Positions 6,994 to 12,282 of a DNA stretch of 12,282 bases are shown piece by piece. How positions within the stretch are numbered: the stretch's first letter is position 1; every line of letters begins with the position of its first letter. This stretch comes from Clostridiales bacterium (GTDB lineage Bacteria > Bacillota > Clostridia > Oscillospirales > Oscillospiraceae): positions 1 to 12,282 of the forward strand of contig JAJBTD010000158.1 of assembly GCA_020861055.1 (NCBI GenBank), written 5' to 3'. The notes under the pieces are model-generated. The model saw nothing but the letters and a program-made list of their open reading frames with translations, was not told where the DNA came from and ran no database searches. Position numbers and translations under genes: made by a program.

Positions 6994-7956
6994 ATGCGTC
7001 AGGAGCTTTTGGACGCGCTCCGGGTCATCACCCCGGAGGAGCAGGAAATTTTGGGGGGAGACCCCTCCATCCATCGGGACCTGTACACCTCCCGGCGGGA
7101 GTTTGTGGTGGACAGCGACAAGCTGCTGGCCAAGGGCAAGCTCATCGAGATACGGCCCCACACCCGTTTCGCCCACTTCCCCGTCCACCGGCACAACTAT
7201 GTGGAGTTGGTCTATATGTGCGCCGGGACGACCACCCATATCATCAACCAGCGGGAGCGCATCGTTCTCCAGGAGGGAGACCTGCTCTTTCTCAACCAGA
7301 ACGTCTACCACGAGATCCTCCCCGCCGCCGAGGGGGATATTGCGGTCAACTTTATCATCCTCCCGGACTTTTTCAAGCAGCCCGTCTCCATGATCGAGCG
7401 GGAGAACGTGCTGCGGGACTTTCTCGTCTCCGCCCTCTCCGGGGAGCGGACCATCTCCGACTACCTTCACATCCAGGCCAAGGGCATTGTTCCGGTGGAA
7501 AATCTGATGGAGAACATGATCTGGACGCTGATCCACCATCTTCCCGGTACCAACAGCATCAACCAGACCTCCATGGGCCTGCTGCTGATGAATCTGTCCC
7601 GGTTTGCAGACACCATCAACCGCACCGACCCAGGCCAGGAGGAGCAAAATCTGGTCTTTTCCGTTCTGAATTATATCGACACCCGCTATCGCTCCGGCAC
7701 TCTGGCGGAGATCTCCGCCGAGCTGGGCCAGCCCACCTATACGGTGAGCCGTCTGCTGAAAAAGCATATGGGGAGCAATTTTCGGGAGCTGCTCCAGTCG
7801 AGAAAGCTCCAGCAGGCCGCCTATCTGCTGGACAACACCGCCCTCTCCGTCGATGCGATCATGGAGCGGGTGGGCTACGACAACAGCAGCTATTTCTACC
7901 GGAAATTCCGGGAACGGTACGGCTGTTCCCCGCGGGAGTACCGGCAGCAGCGCTGA
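6994..7956 (+). CDS. AraC-family regulator, probable rhamnose operon activator
   Basis: A 320-residue transcription factor with a sugar-sensing N-terminal cupin and a C-terminal double helix-turn-helix. The cupin covers about residues 50-120, with FPVHRHNYVELVYMCAG at 62-78 and EGDLLFLNQNVYHEI at 94-108. The DNA-binding domain covers about 222-320: first HTH near 236-258 (LAEISAELGQPTYTVSRLLKK), second near 284-307, then the family signature ending in FRERYGCSPREYR. Both size and arrangement fit the RhaR/RhaS/YesN type. The start is ATG 6994 behind GGAGG; the frame is open further upstream, but without a ribosome binding site and across the promoter. It is transcribed divergently from rhaB across 194 bases, the usual layout for a local regulator. 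That it binds L-rhamnose is inference; I give no gene symbol because rhaR and rhaS cannot be told apart. Confidence 0.88.
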   Translation: MRQELLDALRVITPEEQEILGGDPSIHRDLYTSRREFVVDSDKLLAKGKLIEIRPHTRFAHFPVHRHNYVELVYMCAGTTTHIINQRERIVLQEGDLLFLNQNVYHEILPAAEGDIAVNFIILPDFFKQPVSMIERENVLRDFLVSALSGERTISDYLHIQAKGIVPVENLMENMIWTLIHHLPGTNSINQTSMGLLLMNLSRFADTINRTDPGQEEQNLVFSVLNYIDTRYRSGTLAEISAELGQPTYTVSRLLKKHMGSNFRELLQSRKLQQAAYLLDNTALSVDAIMERVGYDNSSYFYRKFRERYGCSPREYRQQR

Positions 7957-7984
7957 TTGTTCGTCAAAATCTTCCCGCCTTTCA

Positions 7985-8013
7985 TTGACAGAACCCCTGA
8001 TGTGGGTTAGAAT
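7985..8013 (+). promoter_or_regulatory. Consensus promoter predicting a leaderless mRNA
   Basis: TTGACA (7985-7990), a 17-base spacer, then TAGAAT (8008-8013): near-perfect sigma-A elements. Start is expected 7 bases after the -10, which is base 8020, the A of the exonuclease ATG. No Shine-Dalgarno sequence lies between the -10 and the ATG. Confidence 0.8.
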
Positions 8014-8019
8014 ATTCCC

Positions 8020-9042
8020 ATGAGTTACGTATTTTTTGACCTGGAATGGAACCAGGGCTATCCTCGCTCCGAGGCAGAAAAAATCGACGAGATCATCCAG
8101 TTTGGCGCCCATCGTCTGGACTCCTGGGAGGACGGCGGCGTCTCTTTTTCCGCTTACGTCCGGCCGTCGATTCATAAAAAGCTCCACCACCAGGTCAAAA
8201 AGATGGTCCCCCTGGAGGCCGACAGCCTGAAACGGGCGGGGAGCTTCCGTCAGGTAGCGGCCCAGTTTTTCCGCTGGTGCGGCGACGGGGCGGAGTTCTT
8301 CACCTGGGGCACCTGCGACGCCCGTGTGCTGGACACCAATCTGTGCTGGTACGGTATGGAGGAGTATCTGGATCTGGAGATCTACGACCTCCAGCGGACC
8401 TTCGACCTGCTGGTGCTGCACACCTGTCACCAGACCTCTCTGGAGACCGCCGTGGCCGCCCTGGGCCTGGATGCGGAGCTGACCTACCACGATGCGGGGC
8501 ACGACGCCTTTTACACCGCCCGCATCGGGGCGGAGCTGGTGCGCCGATTCGGCCCTCTCCCCTCCGAGACGGAGCTGGACCGGATGGAGGAGGCGCTTCG
8601 CCGTCAGCAGCGTCTGGAGGCCGTTCAGGCCGCCTCCCAGTCGCTGGAATCCCTTCTGGCCCAGGAGCAGCCCGTCCTCCGCCGGAGGTGCAGCCAGTTC
8701 CCCACCCCGGCGGACTGTCTGAAAAGCAGGAGCGCCCGGGTGTTCCACTGTCCCCAGTGCGACAACTGGCTTTGCAGCGGCAACTGGTATCAGGTGGAAG
8801 ACCGCTATCTCTCCCGGAGCCGCTGCCTGGAGCATGGCCGGTTCCTCAGCTGTCTCACCATACAGGAGACGGGAGACGGGTCTGTAGACGGTTTGCTCCA
8901 GGTCTACCCGGAGGAGGCCGCCCCAGACGGCCTGTTCCATCAGTGCAAGGTGGGAGGCAGGCTCATTGAGGTGCACCAGATGCCCAAAAAGCGCCACCGC
9001 TCCCGCAAAAACCGGAGCAAGGCCAGAAAAGAGATCGGTTAA
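8020..9042 (+). CDS. DEDDh-type 3'-5' exonuclease with C-terminal Cys/His cluster
   Basis: A 340-residue cytoplasmic protein with an N-terminal RNase T/DnaQ-like exonuclease domain (about 1-178) that should remove nucleotides from 3' ends using two metal ions. The acidic residues can be placed: Asp7 and Glu9 in FFDLEWNQ, Asp100 in WGTCDARVLD, and the H-x4-D motif His157-Asp162 in YHDAGHDAFYTARI. A linker of about 60 residues precedes a possible zinc ribbon: CPQC at 244-247, then Cys252, Cys269, His272 and Cys278. The end (323-338) is strongly basic, KKRHRSRKNRSKARK. Such additions suggest binding to structured RNA or DNA. The start is fixed because the next Met would lose DLE. It has its own promoter and terminator, so it is a single-gene unit unrelated to the sugar genes. 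Substrate (RNA or DNA) is unknown; KapD-like and oligoribonuclease-like relatives exist. Confidence 0.82.
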   Translation: MSYVFFDLEWNQGYPRSEAEKIDEIIQFGAHRLDSWEDGGVSFSAYVRPSIHKKLHHQVKKMVPLEADSLKRAGSFRQVAAQFFRWCGDGAEFFTWGTCDARVLDTNLCWYGMEEYLDLEIYDLQRTFDLLVLHTCHQTSLETAVAALGLDAELTYHDAGHDAFYTARIGAELVRRFGPLPSETELDRMEEALRRQQRLEAVQAASQSLESLLAQEQPVLRRRCSQFPTPADCLKSRSARVFHCPQCDNWLCSGNWYQVEDRYLSRSRCLEHGRFLSCLTIQETGDGSVDGLLQVYPEEAAPDGLFHQCKVGGRLIEVHQMPKKRHRSRKNRSKARKEIG

Positions 9043-9091
9043 GCGCCCAGGGGCGGAGAGAACGCCCCTGGGCGCTTTCTCTGTCCTTTTT
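9041..9091 (+). terminator. Strong intrinsic terminator of the exonuclease gene
   Basis: Arms 9041-9055 (AAGCGCCCAGGGGCG) and 9063-9077 pair over 15 bp with loop GAGAGAA, followed by a T-rich tail ending in five Ts at 9087-9091. The left arm begins inside the TAA stop codon, so the terminator is fused to the gene end. Confidence 0.9.
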
Positions 9092-9128
9092 CACAAGAAG
9101 CGCAGGATAAAGCGCCGTTTTTTTGGGA

Positions 9129-9156
9129 TTGACAATCCTTCGGATGCGGATATAAT
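9129..9156 (+). promoter_or_regulatory. Perfect-consensus promoter of the PfoR-like gene
   Basis: TTGACA (9129-9134) and TATAAT (9151-9156), both perfect, separated by 16 bases. Predicted start near 9163, inside the palindrome at 9161-9186. A consensus this strong usually needs a repressor. Confidence 0.88.
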
Positions 9157-9160
9157 GTTC

Positions 9161-9186
9161 TGTACAGGTGTCAAGACACCTGTACA
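9161..9186. promoter_or_regulatory. 26-bp perfect palindrome at the transcription start (operator or 5' hairpin)
   Basis: TGTACAGGTGTC (9161-9172), two central A bases, and the exact complement GACACCTGTACA (9175-9186). It begins four bases after the -10 and covers +1. As DNA it is a well-placed dimeric repressor site. As RNA nearly all of it would be a 5'-terminal stem-loop (about 11 bp with loop CAAG) that could stabilise the message. I cannot assign it to a known regulator. Confidence 0.75.
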
Positions 9187-9210
9187 CTGACATAAAGAGA
9201 GGGATTCCTC

Positions 9211-10293
9211 ATGGGAGCATTCCTGAAACGGGCCGGGGAGGCAGTCAAGGCCTTCCTGCGCCGAAAGAACATTGAGATCTCCGCCAAACGCTACGGCATC
9301 GACGCCATGTCCGCCATGGCCCAGGGACTGTTTGCGTCCCTGCTGATCGGCACCATTATCAAAACCCTGGGACAGCAGCTGGGAGTCGATTTCCTGGTAG
9401 AAATGGGGACCTACGCCACTGATATGGCCGGCCCCGCCATGGCTGTGGCCATCGGCTTTGCCCTGGGCGCGCCTCCTCTGGTGCTGTTTTCCCTCATCGC
9501 CGTGGGCAACGCCGCCAACTATCTGGGGGGCGCAGGCGGCCCCCTGGCGGTGTTCGTCATCGCCATTATCGCCGCTGAATTCGGCAAGGCAGTTTCCAAG
9601 GAGACGAAGGTAGACATCCTGGTGACGCCCGCCGTGACCATTGTTGTGGGCGTGTGCCTCTCCGCCTGGTGGGCGCCCGCCATCGGCAGCGCCGCCAGCG
9701 CCGTGGGAACGGTCATCATGTGGGCTACGGAGCAGCAGCCCTTCCTCATGGGCATCCTCGTCTCGGTGCTGGTGGGCGTGGCTCTGACCCTGCCCATCTC
9801 CTCCGCCGCCATCTGCTCCGCCATCGGCCTGACCGGGCTGGCGGGCGGCGCAGCCGTGGCCGGCTGCTGCGCCCAGATGGTGGGCTTCGCGGTCATGAGC
9901 TTTCAGGAGAACCGCTGGGGCGGACTGGTGAGCCAGGGCCTGGGCACTTCCATGCTCCAGATGAGCAACATCCTGAAAAATCCCCGCATCTGGATCCCCC
10001 CCACTCTGGCCGCCGCCATCACCGGCCCCATCGCCACCTGTATCTTCCAGCTGGAGATGAACGGCCCCGCTGTCTCCTCCGGCATGGGTACCTGTGGTCT
10101 GGTGGGACAGATCGGCGTCTACTCCGGCTGGGTCAGCGACGTGGCCGCCGGAACCAAGACGGCCATCACCGCCATGGACTGGGTGGGCCTGATCCTGGTC
10201 TGCTTCGTCCTGCCCGCCGTGATCTGCTGGGCGCTGGGCCTGCTGTTCCGGAAGCTGGGCTGGATCAAAGAGGGCGATCTGAAGCTGGATTGA
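9211..10293 (+). CDS. PTS EIIC-like membrane protein, PfoR type
   Basis: A 360-residue membrane protein resembling the PTS_EIIC_2 family, which includes PfoR, first described as a regulator of perfringolysin production in Clostridium perfringens. About nine hydrophobic segments are spread over residues 35-345, many rich in Gly and Ala. Family-like blocks are GPAMAVAIGFALGAPP (74-89), the cytoplasmic link SKETKVDILVTP (129-140), and GPAVSSGMGTCGLVGQIG (285-302). Both ends are charged. Classical EIIC proteins work with EIIA and EIIB, and neither is fused or encoded nearby, so sugar transport by phosphorylation is unproven. It may be a permease of another kind or a regulator. The start is ATG 9211 behind GAGAGGG with a 7-base spacer. 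It has a very strong promoter with a palindrome at +1, and its transcript probably ends at the hairpin 10354-10400. Confidence 0.82.
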   Translation: MGAFLKRAGEAVKAFLRRKNIEISAKRYGIDAMSAMAQGLFASLLIGTIIKTLGQQLGVDFLVEMGTYATDMAGPAMAVAIGFALGAPPLVLFSLIAVGNAANYLGGAGGPLAVFVIAIIAAEFGKAVSKETKVDILVTPAVTIVVGVCLSAWWAPAIGSAASAVGTVIMWATEQQPFLMGILVSVLVGVALTLPISSAAICSAIGLTGLAGGAAVAGCCAQMVGFAVMSFQENRWGGLVSQGLGTSMLQMSNILKNPRIWIPPTLAAAITGPIATCIFQLEMNGPAVSSGMGTCGLVGQIGVYSGWVSDVAAGTKTAITAMDWVGLILVCFVLPAVICWALGLLFRKLGWIKEGDLKLD

Positions 10294-10343
10294 CCTCTCC
10301 GCGCCGCCCGCTCCGGGCACAGATCGAAATGGGAAAGTTTAGC

Positions 10344-10372
10344 TCGACCTTTGCCTCCCCTTGTGATAAAAT
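10344..10372 (+). promoter_or_regulatory. Extended -10 promoter of the TetM-like gene
   Basis: TCGACC (10344-10349; 4 of 6 to TTGACA), a 17-base spacer and TAAAAT (10367-10372), preceded by TG at 10364-10365 in the extended -10 position. Predicted start near 10379, giving a 29-base leader. The -10 lies inside the hairpin described at 10354-10400. Confidence 0.65.
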
Positions 10373-10407
10373 GAACGCAGTTTCATTTCACGAGGGGAGG
10401 TTTTTCT
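10354..10407 (+). terminator. Hairpin with T-tract overlapping promoter and ribosome binding site
   Basis: CCTCCCCTTGTGA (10354-10366) pairs with TCACGAGGGGAGG (10388-10400) over 13 bp with one wobble. An inner AATGAA/TTCATT pairing (10370-10375 with 10382-10387) follows a 3-base bulge, and the loop is CGCAGT. TTTTT follows at 10401-10405. For RNA arriving from the PfoR-like gene this is an intrinsic terminator. The right arm contains the Shine-Dalgarno sequence GGGGAGG of the next gene, which would be masked in any read-through RNA. RNA started at about 10379 lacks the left arm and is free. Confidence 0.75.
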
Positions 10408-12282
10408 ATGGCTGCGCAGACGGAACGGCATCTGTGCGTCGGCCTGCTGGCCCATGTGGACGCGGGAAAGACTACTCTCTCCGAGGCGCTGCTCTACCGG
10501 GCGGGCTGTCTGAAGCGGCTGGGCCGGGTGGACCATCAGGACGCCTTTCTAGACACCGATTCCCTGGAGCGGGAGCGGGGCATCACCATCTTCTCCAAGC
10601 AGGCCATCCTGCCCCTGGAGGGGGTCGCCGTCACCCTACTGGACACCCCCGGCCATGTGGACTTCTCCACCGAGGCGGAGCGGGTGCTGCCGGTGCTGGA
10701 CTGCGCCGTGCTGGTCGTCAGCGGCACCGACGGCGTCCAGGGCCACACCGAGACCCTGTGGAGGCTGCTGGAGAACTACCGGGTGCCCGTCTTTCTGTTT
10801 GTCAACAAGACCGACCTACCCGGAACGGACCGGGAGGCCGTCCTCGCCCAGCTCCGGCAGCACTTCGGGGAGGGCTGCGTTCCCTTTGACCGCCCATTGG
10901 GGGAGGAGGCCGCCGTCTGCTCCGAGGAGCTGCTGGAGCAGTATCTGGAGCGGGGGGAGCTGTCCGATGACGCGCTGCGGCGGGCGATCAAAGAGCGGAA
11001 GCTGTTCCCCTGCTGGTTCGGCTCCGCCCTCCGGCTGGAGGGGGTGGACGAGCTGCTTCACGGGCTGGAGCGGTTCGCCCCTGTCCCGGACTACGGGCCG
11101 GACTTCGGGGCCAGAGTGTTCAAAATCAGCCGGGATCCCCAGGGGAACCGGCTGACCTGGATGAAGCTCACCGGAGGTTCCCTCCGGGTGAAGGAGCCCC
11201 TCTCCGGTGAGGCCAACGGCCTCCCCTGGAGCGAGAAGGCGGACCAGCTCCGGCTGTACTCCGGGGCAAAATTCCAGGCGGTGGGCCAGGTGGAGGCGGG
11301 GATGGTCTGCGCTGTCACCGGGCTGACCCACACCCGGCCGGGGCAGGGCCTGGGCATTGAGCCGGACGGGGCCGAGCCGGTCCTCGCCCCGGTGATGACC
11401 TGCCAGGCGATGCTCCCCGACGGGACCGACGCCCACACCGTTCTGGCAAAGCTCCAGGAGCTGGAGGAGGAGGACCCCCAGCTCCACGCCGTCTGGAACC
11501 GTCACCTGGGGGAGATCTTCGTCCAGCTCATGGGGCCGGTGCAGGTGGAGATCTTGCAGCGCAGGCTGCGGGAGCGGTACGGGCTGGAGGTATCCTTCGG
11601 CCCGGGGCGTATTCTGTACCGGGAGACCATCGCCGCCCCGGTCACCGGGGTGGGCCATTTTGAGCCCCTCCGGCACTATGCCGAGGTACACCTTTTGCTG
11701 GAGCCGGGGGAGCCAGGCAGCGGGATACAGCTGCGCTCCGTCTGCGACCAGGACAAGCTGGAGCTGAACTGGCAGCGGCTCATCCTCACCCACCTGGCCG
11801 AGCGGGAGCATCTGGGGGTACTCACCGGCTCCCCCGTCACCGACCTGGTCATCACCCTTCTGGTGGGCAAGGCCCATCTGAAGCACACCGAGGGGGGTGA
11901 CTTCCGGGAGGCGTCCTATCGGGCGGTGCGCCAGGGACTGCGCAAGGCGGAGTCCGTCCTGCTGGAGCCGTGGTACGAGGTGACCCTGGACCTCCCGGCG
12001 GAGTGTCTGGGCCGGGCCATGAGCGATTTGCAGCAGCGCTCCGGCGATTTTGCGCCTCCGGAGCAGACGGGCGACCGGGTCATCCTCCGGGGGACCGCCC
12101 CCGCCTCGGAGATGGCCGACTACGCCAACGAGGTGGTCGCCTACACCAGAGGCCGGGGACAGCTCTCCCTCCTGCCGGGGGGCTACCGCCCCTGCCACAA
12201 CGCCGACGAGGTGATCGCCGCCACAGGCTACGACCCGGACAGCGACGTGGAGAACACGGCAGACTCCGTCTTCTGCGCCCAC
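10408..12282 (+). CDS. TetM/EF-G-like translation GTPase, 3' end beyond the window
   Basis: A cytoplasmic ribosome-binding GTPase related to tetracycline ribosomal protection proteins and EF-G; 625 codons are visible and the frame is open at the right edge. The GTPase motifs are complete: G1 AHVDAGKTT at 15-23, G2 RGIT at 57-60, G3 DTPGH at 79-83, G4 NKTD at 133-136 and G5 GSA at 205-207. Domain II and the EF-G-like C-terminal domains follow (HLGEIFVQLMGPVQVEIL; GKAHLKHTEGGDFR). Where TetM has its tip segments YSPVSTPADF and APKYC in domain IV, this protein has HLKHTEGGDF and RSGDFAPPE, and its end after GGYRPCHNADEVI differs from TetM. It is therefore a chromosomal paralogue whose tetracycline resistance is doubtful. 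ATG 10408 sits 7 bases behind GGGGAGG. It has its own promoter. Confidence 0.85.
   Translation, partial: MAAQTERHLCVGLLAHVDAGKTTLSEALLYRAGCLKRLGRVDHQDAFLDTDSLERERGITIFSKQAILPLEGVAVTLLDTPGHVDFSTEAERVLPVLDCAVLVVSGTDGVQGHTETLWRLLENYRVPVFLFVNKTDLPGTDREAVLAQLRQHFGEGCVPFDRPLGEEAAVCSEELLEQYLERGELSDDALRRAIKERKLFPCWFGSALRLEGVDELLHGLERFAPVPDYGPDFGARVFKISRDPQGNRLTWMKLTGGSLRVKEPLSGEANGLPWSEKADQLRLYSGAKFQAVGQVEAGMVCAVTGLTHTRPGQGLGIEPDGAEPVLAPVMTCQAMLPDGTDAHTVLAKLQELEEEDPQLHAVWNRHLGEIFVQLMGPVQVEILQRRLRERYGLEVSFGPGRILYRETIAAPVTGVGHFEPLRHYAEVHLLLEPGEPGSGIQLRSVCDQDKLELNWQRLILTHLAEREHLGVLTGSPVTDLVITLLVGKAHLKHTEGGDFREASYRAVRQGLRKAESVLLEPWYEVTLDLPAECLGRAMSDLQQRSGDFAPPEQTGDRVILRGTAPASEMADYANEVVAYTRGRGQLSLLPGGYRPCHNADEVIAATGYDPDSDVENTADSVFCAH

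Noticed and set aside
6883..8997. 704-codon open frame on the minus strand opposite the AraC-type gene and the exonuclease gene
   Set aside because: Its translation is low-complexity (rich in Gly, Val, Leu, His and Gln) without family features, it has no ribosome binding site, and it lies opposite two genes with clear domains. Long antisense frames are a by-product of GC-rich codon use.
9091..10320. 409-codon minus-strand frame rich in Gly, His, Gln and Asp opposite the PfoR-like gene
   Set aside because: It is the shadow of a hydrophobic membrane protein in GC-rich DNA. It also spans the promoter, palindrome and terminator region, which would not be expected of a real gene.
10294..10343. 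Short gap between the PfoR-like gene and the promoter at 10344
   Set aside because: Only a small CCCG/CGGG pairing was seen; nothing that supports a separate feature.
10816..12282. 488-codon minus-strand frame opposite the TetM-like GTPase
   Set aside because: The plus strand carries all five GTPase motifs in one frame; the antisense translation has no recognisable domain.

Overview
The window is GC-rich, densely coded bacterial DNA. AGGAGG-type ribosome binding sites, strict -35/-10 promoters, and the gene families present (VanZ-like protein, RhaB/RhaD, PfoR-like EIIC, TetM-like GTPase) suggest a high-GC gut Clostridia/Oscillospiraceae relative such as Flavonifractor or Lawsonibacter. This placement rests on composition and protein similarity recalled from memory; no database search was run.

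Layout. (1) 1-1702, plus strand: the catalytic end of a sensor histidine kinase whose H-box is missing at the window edge, then a VanZ-family membrane protein. (2) 1711-1799: strong hairpins between converging genes. (3) 1815-6799, minus strand: a four-gene methylpentose catabolic operon read in the order rhamnulokinase, AraA/FucI-type isomerase, rhamnulose-1-phosphate aldolase, lactaldehyde reductase. (4) 6800-6993: divergent control region. (5) 6994-7956, plus: AraC-family regulator, very likely of the operon. (6) 8020-9042: DEDDh exonuclease with a putative zinc ribbon and a promoter that predicts a leaderless mRNA. (7) 9211-10293: an orphan PfoR-like PTS EIIC protein behind a consensus promoter with a perfect palindrome at its start point. 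(8) 10408-12282: a TetM/EF-G-like translation GTPase running off the right edge.

The operon encodes a complete route from a 6-deoxyhexose, most likely L-rhamnose: aldose to ketose (isomerase), phosphorylation (RhaB), cleavage to dihydroxyacetone phosphate and L-lactaldehyde (RhaD), and reduction of lactaldehyde to 1,2-propanediol (FucO). No transporter is in the window. The isomerase is not the canonical RhaA, which is the main metabolic surprise.

The most interesting signals are regulatory. The exonuclease promoter places +1 on the A of the start codon. A 26-bp palindrome sits at the EIIC start point. A single hairpin at 10354-10400 appears to be at once terminator of the EIIC gene, promoter of the TetM-like gene and mask of its ribosome binding site, so that only transcripts from the gene's own promoter would be translated.
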